From contig JANQGB010000831.1 of NCBI GenBank assembly GCA_028277545.1, positions 1 to 13,868 of the forward strand: a stretch of DNA of 13,868 nucleotides, in the 5' to 3' direction. Every line of letters begins with the position of its first letter. Positions within the stretch are counted from its first letter, which is position 1. Positions 8,102-13,868 of the stretch are shown here, one piece after another. Source of the stretch: Phycisphaerae bacterium (GTDB lineage: Bacteria > Planctomycetota > Phycisphaerae > UBA1845). Both the position numbers and the translations under genes were made by a program. The notes under the pieces are model-generated. The model worked only from the letters and a program-made list of their open reading frames with translations. It searched no databases and was not told where the DNA came from.

Positions 8102-8127
8102 ACCCGGCATAAATGCCGGGCCTAGCG
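8102..8127 (-). repeat. 26-base inverted repeat, right copy
   Basis: This is the exact reverse complement of 7900-7925. Together the two copies enclose 176 bases that hold four other palindromes. No clear target-site duplication was found outside the pair. Confidence 0.85.
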
Positions 8128-8140
8128 CCGGCACGCAAAC

Positions 8141-8226
8141 ATGCCGCGCCATTGATAGCGACATTCCGCGGCATCGGTGCCGAGATTCCATAGCTCCATC
8201 GCGGACATTCCGCGGCGTCGATGCCG
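8141..8226. repeat. Imperfect direct repeats of 44-base period with long stem
   Basis: Segments 8160-8182 and 8204-8226 agree at 21 of 23 bases, and their starts are 44 apart. Each holds a small hairpin, CGGCA/TGCCG in the first. The second keeps pairing through a G-T pair. ATGCCGCG at 8141-8148 and CGCGGCAT at 8167-8174 form an additional 8-base-pair stem around 18 bases. Confidence 0.6.
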
Positions 8227-8261
8227 GTACGCTCTTTCGGTCTGTCGGCCATCTCCACGCG

Positions 8262-9164
8262 TCAGTCCTTCCACGCCCGCGAAGCCTTCAACTGCACCAG
8301 GGCGGCCACCAGCAGGATAATCGTCACCACCCAACCCATAGCGGCCGCGTATCCCAGATCGCCCACCAGGAAGCCGCGTTCGTAGAGGTAGACCATCACC
8401 GTGGTACTGGCCCGCCCAGGGCCGCCCCTATCGGTCAACACCCAGGGCAGGTCGAACAGGCCGAACGAACCGATCATCGAGGCCGTCATCAGGAACGCGG
8501 CGATGGGCCAGATGCCGGGCATGGTCACGTGCCGGAAGCGTTGCCAGCGATTGGCACCATCGATGGTGGCCGCCTCATACAGCTCGGTGGGGATGCCCTG
8601 CAAACCCGCCAGGAAGTAGATCATGTTGAATCCGGAGAACATCCACACGCCGATCAGCACCAGCGTGTTCATCACCACGTCTGGATCTCGCAACCAGTCG
8701 ATGGCCGATATACCCAGCCAGCCCAGGCAATCGTTCAGCACGCCGTCCTGCAAACCGAAGATGCGCTTGAAACTCGCCCCGATGAAGGCCGCCCCGATCA
8801 GCACGGGCACGAAAAACGCGGTCCGGAAGAAGGCCTGCCCGAACAACCTCTTCTGGTGAACCAGCAGCGCCAGGCCCAAGGCCACCGGTAACTGGACCAA
8901 CAGAGACATCAATGCGAAGTAGGCCGTCCGCCGCATGGACGCCCAGAAAACCTGGTCGTGCAGAATCTCGGCAAAGTTGCGCCAACCCACGTAGACATCC
9001 ACGCCGGTGCCCACCGTCTGGCGCAGCGACAGCCGGACTGAGTCCACCAGGGTGTATAAGGTGAAGGTGGCGAACACCGCCAGAAACGGCAGCAGAAACA
9101 GCCAGGGAGCTGCGGGTGAATGCTGTCGGAATCTCGGTCTGGCCATGGCGGTGGTCGGGTTCAC
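8262..9164 (-). CDS. Sugar ABC transporter permease, MalF type
   Basis: This 300-residue inner-membrane protein has six predicted transmembrane segments. The first is at about 20-43, the last at about 273-292. The EAA coupling motif runs from E197 (EAATIDGANRWQRFRHVTMP, 197-216). Length and order are those of the MalF/UgpA side of carbohydrate importers. It would pair with the MalG-type subunit downstream. The start is GTG at 9164, which overlaps the TGA of the binding-protein gene by four bases (GTGA). There is no clear ribosome site, so translation is probably coupled to the upstream gene. An ATG six codons in (9146) also lacks a ribosome site. Its 3' end opens into the palindrome mosaic. 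Confidence 0.93.
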   Translation of the reverse strand: MNPTTAMARPRFRQHSPAAPWLFLLPFLAVFATFTLYTLVDSVRLSLRQTVGTGVDVYVGWRNFAEILHDQVFWASMRRTAYFALMSLLVQLPVALGLALLVHQKRLFGQAFFRTAFFVPVLIGAAFIGASFKRIFGLQDGVLNDCLGWLGISAIDWLRDPDVVMNTLVLIGVWMFSGFNMIYFLAGLQGIPTELYEAATIDGANRWQRFRHVTMPGIWPIAAFLMTASMIGSFGLFDLPWVLTDRGGPGRASTTVMVYLYERGFLVGDLGYAAAMGWVVTIILLVAALVQLKASRAWKD

Positions 9165-10522
9165 TTGCAGCCGGCGGCTTCCACCGCCAGTCGGTCACGC
9201 TCGATTGCCTCCCGAAGCCCGCGGGCAACGCCGGTCAATGCGTCGCGAGGAGACACCTGGCCCTTAATCACGTCAGCAAAGACCGCGTTGAGCAGCGCAT
9301 AGGCCTCCGGTGAATAAGCCGATCCCTGCACGGGCGGAACCTGTTCGGCCAGCGTGGTCAGCAGGCGCCCCACCCGCTGCCCGCTGAAGAAGTCCGATTC
9401 CTGGTCGAAAGCCGGATCGTCAAAGGCACTGCGCAGCGGCGGCACAATGGTCAACTCCCGAAACCGCTCGACCAGTGCGTCCTGATCCAGGTACAGGAAC
9501 TTGATCAGTTCCCAGGCCCGTTCCACGTCCGGGCACCCTCGCGGAATACCCATCATGGCCCCGCCGGAGGTGCTGGTCCGCCTTCCTCCCGGCTCCCAGG
9601 CCGGCAGCGGCATACAACGCACGGAGCCGCTCAGCAGCGACCCGGCGTCCAGTTGCATGGTGGCCAACATCCAGTCCGGCGCCAGCAGTGCCACAAACTG
9701 TCCCCGGGACAAGGCGGCGAAGTCCTCGCTCCAGCCGCTCAACTGCGAACCTGCCAGGGGAGGATCGGCCTTCAGCAGAGAAACGTAGAACTCCAGCGTC
9801 TCGATGGCCAGCTCGGAGTCGAGAGTGACCTTCCCCTGAGCGTCGAAGACGTCGCCGCCGCGCTGCCAGAGCAGCATGAGGAAGTCAAAGCACTCGACCG
9901 TGGATAGCGCCAACCCGTAACGCCAATCCTCAGCCCCCTGCTGGCCTGGCTGCGAAAGCGTACCCGCGGCCGCCACCCAATCCGCCCAGGTAGTCAGATC
10001 CTCCGGTTTGTAGCCCAACTCCTTCAAACGGTCGGGCTGATAGACCAGGACCACCGGATGAAGATCGTGCGGTATGCCGAAGATCCTGCCATTCAACGAG
10101 TACTTCGCAAACCGGGCCTCCACGCACTTCGAGTCCCAGCCCTCGCTCCGCACGCGGTCGGTGAGGTCCACAAAGGGCAGGTTCTCCATGGGGCCCCGCA
10201 GGAAGCGGCCCAGTTCCGACTGCTCGATCTCCACCAGGTCCGGCAGTCCGGTGTCGGTCATGATCGCCAGCGACAGGCGATCGCAAATCGCACGCCCTAG
10301 ATTGTGCAGCTTGATCCTGTCCCCATCCGGATGGGCGGGCAAGCGACGCTCGAACTCCTGGGCAGACAGATGCGTGAACGTCCAGATGGTGGCCACCGGT
10401 TCCTGGGTGGCAGCACTGCGCGCCGCGACAGCCGCGGCGGAGGCTATCGTGAGAACGAGCAGCAGCAACGGCACCCGCCCCGGCGGGAAGCTGTCCATCC
10501 AATCCCAAAGCTTCGACAACAA
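9161..10522 (-). CDS. Extracellular sugar-binding protein of the ABC importer
   Basis: This 453-residue solute-binding protein belongs to the bacterial family 1 (MalE/UgpB-like) type. It captures the transported sugar and delivers it to the two permeases encoded next. Features are the segment YSLNGRIFGIPHDLHPVVLV (141-160), LKELGYKPEDLTTWADW (166-182), and GGAMMGIPRGCPDVERAWE (320-338) leading to IKFL. The N-terminus has a hydrophobic stretch (17-34) but no lipobox cysteine. It is therefore either released after cleavage near residue 35-40 or anchored by this helix, whereas most such proteins are lipoproteins. The start is TTG at 10522, chosen because AGGAG lies 6 bases before it. The first ATG (10498) has no ribosome site and would trim the positive N-terminus. 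The gene lies 93 bases after the URO-D stop and overlaps the permease gene by four bases. Confidence 0.9.
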   Translation of the reverse strand: MLSKLWDWMDSFPPGRVPLLLLVLTIASAAAVAARSAATQEPVATIWTFTHLSAQEFERRLPAHPDGDRIKLHNLGRAICDRLSLAIMTDTGLPDLVEIEQSELGRFLRGPMENLPFVDLTDRVRSEGWDSKCVEARFAKYSLNGRIFGIPHDLHPVVLVYQPDRLKELGYKPEDLTTWADWVAAAGTLSQPGQQGAEDWRYGLALSTVECFDFLMLLWQRGGDVFDAQGKVTLDSELAIETLEFYVSLLKADPPLAGSQLSGWSEDFAALSRGQFVALLAPDWMLATMQLDAGSLLSGSVRCMPLPAWEPGGRRTSTSGGAMMGIPRGCPDVERAWELIKFLYLDQDALVERFRELTIVPPLRSAFDDPAFDQESDFFSGQRVGRLLTTLAEQVPPVQGSAYSPEAYALLNAVFADVIKGQVSPRDALTGVARGLREAIERDRLAVEAAGCK

Positions 10523-10528
10523 CCGTCA

Positions 10529-10533
10529 CTCCT
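10529..10533 (-). promoter_or_regulatory. Ribosome binding site supporting a TTG start
   Basis: AGGAG on the minus strand is 6 bases before TTG 10522, and a second TTG follows directly. No ATG or GTG in this frame is at a useful distance, so a rare TTG start is supported. Confidence 0.65.
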
Positions 10534-10615
10534 AAGAGCCTGACGCTAGACCCGTATGGGCCGGCAAAACGGGGGATACGTGACTCGTGACCGCCCTATC
10601 GGCGATGCTTCCGTT

Positions 10616-11632
10616 CTAGTTCGGCAGCTCGATGGCCGCAAACTCCTCCAATACAGCTTCGATGTTTGCCGGCTTGGCGCTGGGCTCGATGTGCATCTGG
10701 GTCACAACGTTGCCACCGGTCGGCGAAGCAAGGTGCCTGAAGAAATCCCGCGACGCCTGTCGCGATTCCTCCAGCGTACCAAAGCACAACAGGTGTTGCC
10801 GATCCATCTGTCCCCAGAACGTGATCCGGCCGGCGAACCTGCGGGAGAGCTCCTCCAGGTCCATGCAGGTTACCTGGGCGTTGACCGCGTCGAGGCCAAG
10901 TTCGACCAGGTCATCCAGGATATCGATCACGTAGCCGTCGGAGTGCATGTAGGTGAACTTGCCGGCCTGCCTGGCCAGGCCGAGATAGTCGGCATACAGC
11001 GGCTTGAACAGCTCGCGCCACATGTCCGGCGAGATCAGCAGCGAGCGCTGCGTACCCCAATCATCAGCTATGAAGACGCAGTCGATGCCAGTGCGGCTCC
11101 AGACCTCCAGTTGAGCCATGTTGAACTCGTGAACCATATCTCGCAGCTTGAAGAACTCCGCCGACTGTTCCGCCAGGTCGTAGAAGAGCACCTCCGTACC
11201 GCGCAAGAACTGCAGGCGTTCGAACGGTTGAAGCGGCAGGGCGCTCAACGTAAACCCGTCCGTTGCTTCGCAGGTGCGGTCGACGTCCTCCATGCCGTGG
11301 CCTACCAGGTGCATTGGCGGCTTGAATGACGATAGAGCGGACCAAGAACCGATTATGGGTTCCTTGACCTGCCCGATGATCCCCGCGTGCACGTTCTCGA
11401 AGACGCAGCCCCACTCATCGACGTAGGTGCCTACGGCATAGGGATCGCCCTGAGTAGCACCTTCAGGCATCCGATAGCCGCAGCCGACCACGTCCTGCGG
11501 GAATCGCTGCTCTATGCGTTCCAGCGCCCCGGGATGGTTATGGTGGAATCCAGGCACAGCCGTGTAAGCCCGCGGTATGCGGTCCGGTGCCCTGCCTTCC
11601 AAGGCCGCAATCACACGTTCGCGACGCGTCAT
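10616..11632 (-). CDS. Uroporphyrinogen decarboxylase (URO-D) family protein, MtaA/CmuA-like
   Basis: This 338-residue protein opens with MTRRERVIAALEGRAPDRIPR, the standard start of the URO-D superfamily. That family includes haem-pathway HemE and corrinoid/CoM methyltransferases (MtaA, CmuA). Family segments follow: IADDWGTQRSLLISPDMWRE (188-207), FKPLY (209-213), YMHSDGYVIDIL (228-239), FWGQMD (272-277). H230 keeps the histidine of the metal motif, but the MtaA-type H-x-C is H-S-D here, so zinc-thiolate chemistry is doubtful. Lack of HemE signatures and the sugar-operon setting argue against haem synthesis. Its reaction is unknown. The start 11632 has GGAG 6 bases upstream. The same frame is open 77 codons further up but looks non-coding. 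It is the first gene of the operon, 93 bases before the binding-protein gene. Confidence 0.85.
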   Translation of the reverse strand: MTRRERVIAALEGRAPDRIPRAYTAVPGFHHNHPGALERIEQRFPQDVVGCGYRMPEGATQGDPYAVGTYVDEWGCVFENVHAGIIGQVKEPIIGSWSALSSFKPPMHLVGHGMEDVDRTCEATDGFTLSALPLQPFERLQFLRGTEVLFYDLAEQSAEFFKLRDMVHEFNMAQLEVWSRTGIDCVFIADDWGTQRSLLISPDMWRELFKPLYADYLGLARQAGKFTYMHSDGYVIDILDDLVELGLDAVNAQVTCMDLEELSRRFAGRITFWGQMDRQHLLCFGTLEESRQASRDFFRHLASPTGGNVVTQMHIEPSAKPANIEAVLEEFAAIELPN

Positions 11633-11638
11633 GAATTT

Positions 11639-11642
11639 CTCC
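11639..11642 (-). promoter_or_regulatory. Ribosome binding site deciding the URO-D start
   Basis: GGAG lies 6 bases before ATG 11632 on the minus strand. This supports the 338-residue form over any longer version. Confidence 0.65.
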
Positions 11643-11680
11643 GCTTCTTCCCAGTAGTCCCGACGGTCGTCGGGAAGCGG
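11641..11680 (-). promoter_or_regulatory. Leader RNA structure that can mask the URO-D ribosome site
   Basis: On the minus strand, CCGCTTC (11680-11674) can pair with GAAGCGG (11647-11641), whose last two G bases are the first two of the GGAG site. Inside lies a strong hairpin, TCCCGACG/CGTCGGGA (11675-11668 with 11665-11658), around a two-base centre. The two stems share two bases, so they compete slightly. A role in translational control is inference. Confidence 0.35.
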
Positions 11681-11707
11681 CGGTACGCCTATTGTGCGCG
11701 CGTCGGC

Positions 11708-11728
11708 GGCTGGCGTTACCAGCCAGCC
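11708..11728 (-). promoter_or_regulatory. Hairpin in the URO-D leader
   Basis: GGCTGGC and GCCAGCC form a perfect 7-base-pair stem around GTTACCA. It lies 76 bases upstream of the URO-D start and has no U-tract. Confidence 0.4.
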
Positions 11729-11905
11729 ACGTCCGACGCCCTCCCGGCGGGAAAGAGCCGCCCTGCATCGCTTCTTCGACACCCCCTTGTGTGGGAGTCC
11801 TCTCCCGGCACAACCTGATCCCCCATTAACCAGGATGGTCCTCAACTCACCGACAAAGGTCAAGGCCCATGCTCAAGCGAACTAGCTCCATAACGGCAAT
11901 GTTCG

Positions 11906-11921
11906 TGACCGGATTCGGTCA
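11906..11921. promoter_or_regulatory. Perfect dyad, candidate operator
   Basis: TGACCG-GATT-CGGTCA is a perfect 6-base inverted repeat with a four-base spacer. It stands between two divergent genes, the usual place of an operator bound by a dimeric regulator. No regulator gene is present in the window. Confidence 0.35.
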
Positions 11922-12071
11922 GTAGGGCACATCTTTGTCCAACCTGACGACGGGCCTTCGCTGCCAGGAACTTCTACCGGCACGCCGTGCGTATCGCTGA
12001 GGGCGTGACAGGAAACTGCCATGATCGGCGGTCTTGACGGACCTGTTAGAATCCTCCCTCAGAACGTCCGC

Positions 12072-12076
12072 GGAGG
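12072..12076 (+). promoter_or_regulatory. Ribosome binding site favouring GTG 12084
   Basis: GGAGG stands 7 bases before GTG 12084. The competing ATG at 12021 has the weaker AGGA, also at 7 bases. Confidence 0.55.
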
Positions 12077-12083
12077 TTATCCG

Positions 12084-13868
12084 GTGACCATCTGGATTTA
12101 CGATCTCACCCACACACTGACTTACGACTTGGCCGATCCCGACCAAGCGGGGCAGGCCTGGGACGAGATACACGCGGTCAGCACGCTGCAGGGTATAGTC
12201 AACCGGCACTCGCCGCGGCTCTATCTGCGCTACGTCGAACACGACGGACGCAATATCGATGATTGGTGGCTCGACCAGATCACTGCGCCCGGCGCGTGGC
12301 TGAGTGGTGCAGAGCGCCGTAAGGTTGCCTCTCTCGAAGAGCTCGTCCGGATCTTTCGGCAGGACCTCTCGGGCGCCGTGCTCTACGACCCGCGGGTGCC
12401 GGCCACCAGCAACGTGGCCTCGACGCTGGCCGGCACAGAGGACCTGGTTGCCGTTCGATGGAACGCCGCACCAGGCAGTGTGTACGAGCGGCTGGTCCAA
12501 GACGGCCCGCAACTCCCGGTCAAGCGCAGGTTGATCGGGACGACGTCTGAGCCATTGTTTACTGGGCGGGGAACTATTGCCGATTCGGACGCACCATCGA
12601 CCGGCTCGACAAAGTGTGACGCCTACCTCTGGGCGAAACACGCCACGCTCGACGCCGGCAAATGCAACACCAACATCCTGGCCTACTACCTGGACAGCTA
12701 CTGGACCGACCACGCCACCCGCAGCGTGGCCAACCAGCACATGCTCACCAATCACGATTACTTCGTCGCCCGCCGAGCCTTCTTCTGCGACCTGCACGCC
12801 TGGGGTGATGAAGCGCCAATCGACGATCCGAACCAAACAGTAGGTACCGACCTCGACACGCTCCGCACCATTTTGCACAGCCTGCACCAGCAGAACGATG
12901 GCGGCATCATCCACGTCGGAGGGTTCACGCCCTGGGCCTTCAAGTACACCGATTACGCCGGAGGAGGTGGACGCCACGGCGGCGTCGATACGGAGTGGGA
13001 GCTGGTTCGAGTGGTGTCCGCATACAACGGTTTCCTGGACGCCGACGCCATTGGACACGGTGCCATGGCCAACGCGTCTTTCTTCATGCACTTTCCGCTG
13101 GCCAGGCAGTATAGCCAGGCGAAGGCACCCACTAGCGACGAACTGGCCACCGCCGGTCACGTCGACGTGACCGTCCGCCCAGACATGACCGGCACAGACT
13201 ACGTCATGTTCTACGTGGGCGACTACGACGCGGCCGCCTGGCTCTATCAGCGTCTGCCTGACTTGTGGAACGATCCCCGCCGCGGGGACACTCCGCTCTC
13301 CTGGGCCATCAGCCCGGCCCTTTGCCTGCGGGCTCCGATGGCCATGGATTATCTGTGGCGGACCCGCACCGGGAACGACAGCTTCATCTCCGCGGACAAC
13401 GGGGCGGGCTACCTGATGCCGAATATGCTGGTCGAGCCGCGGCCGGTCTCCGGGCTGCCCAGCGGACTGAGTGCCTGGGCGGAACATTGTAGACGCTTCT
13501 ATCAGCGGTGGGATCTCAAAGTGACCGGCTTCGTCATTGACGGTCACGGCGGGCCTCCGCCTGACGACGTCCTGGACGCCTACGCCCGCTTCAGCCCCGA
13601 TGGCCTGGTTGCCCAGCACCTCGACACGCCACAGCGTCTGTACCGCGGCATGCCCGTCCTGCGGGCCGGGCCGGACCTAAACCAACCAGACCCGGCTGAC
13701 GCCGCGGCGCACCTTCTCCGCTACGTGACCGAGAGACGCGGCCAGGGCCTGCACTTCCACTGGTGCCGGACGATCCTACGGAGCCCCACTTGGCACGCAC
13801 AACTAGTGGAGCATCTGTGCCAATTCGATACCAGGATCGAGGTGGTCGGGGCGCCGGCTTTCTTCGAC
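12084..13868 (+). CDS. GxGYxYP-family protein (C-terminus beyond right edge)
   Basis: There are 595 open codons from GTG 12084 to the right edge. The protein begins MTIWIYDLTHTLTYDLADPD, followed by HAVSTLQGIVNRHSPRLYLR, the N-terminal GxGYxYP region. The C-terminal domain shows VDTEWELVRVVSAYNGFLD, YVMFYVGDYDAAAWLY and the name motif as GAGYLMP at 440-446, with Met in place of the second Tyr. These proteins are usually 540-650 residues, so little is missing. Pfam treats the family as putative glycan-active proteins, and no reaction is established to my knowledge. No signal peptide is seen with either start, so it is probably cytosolic. I prefer GTG 12084 (GGAGG) over in-frame ATG 12021 because the extra 21 residues do not look like protein. 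It is transcribed away from the sugar operon and may share control with it. Confidence 0.85.
   Translation, partial: MTIWIYDLTHTLTYDLADPDQAGQAWDEIHAVSTLQGIVNRHSPRLYLRYVEHDGRNIDDWWLDQITAPGAWLSGAERRKVASLEELVRIFRQDLSGAVLYDPRVPATSNVASTLAGTEDLVAVRWNAAPGSVYERLVQDGPQLPVKRRLIGTTSEPLFTGRGTIADSDAPSTGSTKCDAYLWAKHATLDAGKCNTNILAYYLDSYWTDHATRSVANQHMLTNHDYFVARRAFFCDLHAWGDEAPIDDPNQTVGTDLDTLRTILHSLHQQNDGGIIHVGGFTPWAFKYTDYAGGGGRHGGVDTEWELVRVVSAYNGFLDADAIGHGAMANASFFMHFPLARQYSQAKAPTSDELATAGHVDVTVRPDMTGTDYVMFYVGDYDAAAWLYQRLPDLWNDPRRGDTPLSWAISPALCLRAPMAMDYLWRTRTGNDSFISADNGAGYLMPNMLVEPRPVSGLPSGLSAWAEHCRRFYQRWDLKVTGFVIDGHGGPPPDDVLDAYARFSPDGLVAQHLDTPQRLYRGMPVLRAGPDLNQPDPADAAAHLLRYVTERRGQGLHFHWCRTILRSPTWHAQLVEHLCQFDTRIEVVGAPAFFD

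Larger units (their letters stand above)
7653..8261. repeat. Non-coding palindrome mosaic between the two permease genes
   Basis: About 600 bases are packed with at least nine distinct short palindromes and several direct repeats, listed separately below. Most have long GC stems and tiny loops (TT, GA, AA, TTC), as expected for intergenic hairpin repeats. A few open frames cross it on the minus strand (99 and 115 codons), but they translate the palindromes, lack ribosome sites and have no recognisable family. It interrupts a gene pair that is normally contiguous, so it was probably inserted or expanded there. Confidence 0.75.
11633..12083. other. Divergent control region between the operon and the GxGYxYP gene
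   Basis: This is 451 bases without a convincing gene. It contains two hairpins in the leader of the URO-D gene (11641-11680 and 11708-11728) and a perfect dyad at 11906-11921. I found no convincing -35/-10 pair on either strand. The open frame upstream of the URO-D start and a 21-codon extension of the right-hand gene fall here. Neither resembles a protein family. Confidence 0.6.

Noticed and set aside
7959..8258. A 99-codon open frame starting four bases after the MalF stop
   Set aside because: It translates the palindromes and has no properly spaced ribosome site or family resemblance. A 115-codon frame at 7640-7987 fails for the same reasons.
11633..11863. A 77-codon N-terminal extension of the URO-D protein
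   Set aside because: Its residues do not resemble the family, the canonical family start is at 11632 with a good ribosome site, and the stretch is full of hairpins.
11919..13619. A 566-codon open frame on the minus strand
   Set aside because: It lies antisense to the GxGYxYP gene, whose family motifs are clear on the plus strand. Long antisense frames are expected in GC-rich coding DNA.
1..13868. tRNA, rRNA, insertion sequence or integrase genes
   Set aside because: I read both strands for T-loop motifs and transposase or integrase motifs and found none. This was by eye, not by covariance search.

Overview
The window is GC-rich bacterial DNA of about 62% G+C by eye. It looks like a chromosomal carbohydrate-use locus. 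The gene mix is a giant exported multidomain protein with D-x-D-C cysteine repeats, a PhyH-type dioxygenase, a URO-D-family protein inside a sugar operon, a cytosolic GH31 and a GxGYxYP protein. This recalls Planctomycetota (Phycisphaerae-like) or neighbouring heterotrophic lineages such as Hydrogenedentota or Armatimonadota. No rRNA or other phylogenetic marker is present, so the assignment is tentative. I saw no tRNA, insertion sequence, CRISPR array or integrase.

Layout. (1) From 3155 down to the left edge, minus strand, runs an incomplete secreted protein of at least 1051 residues with a signal peptide, a cysteine-repeat segment, CBM/LamG-like modules, Ig-like modules and a discoidin-like part. 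(2) A 735-base gap (3156-3890) holds a good sigma70-type promoter for the next gene and a possible decayed CXXCH cytochrome fragment. (3) At 3891-4739, plus strand, is a phytanoyl-CoA-dioxygenase-family Fe(II)/2-oxoglutarate enzyme. It converges with the next block across 11 bases. (4) From 11632 down to 4751, minus strand, is a probable operon: URO-D-family protein, sugar-binding protein, MalF-type permease, MalG-type permease, GH31 glycosidase. The two permease genes, normally adjacent, are separated by 600 bases of non-coding palindrome mosaic. (5) From 12084 to the right edge, plus strand and divergent from the operon, is a GxGYxYP-family protein. The gap between them holds a perfect dyad and hairpins close to the URO-D start.

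How the genes may work together. The binding protein and two permeases would import an oligosaccharide or glycoside, driven by an ATPase encoded elsewhere. The GH31 enzyme has no signal peptide and would cleave an alpha-linkage in the cytoplasm. The URO-D-family protein, the dioxygenase and the GxGYxYP protein could process a modified sugar or its aglycone. That last step is inference. The most unusual DNA is the palindrome mosaic at about 7690-8230.
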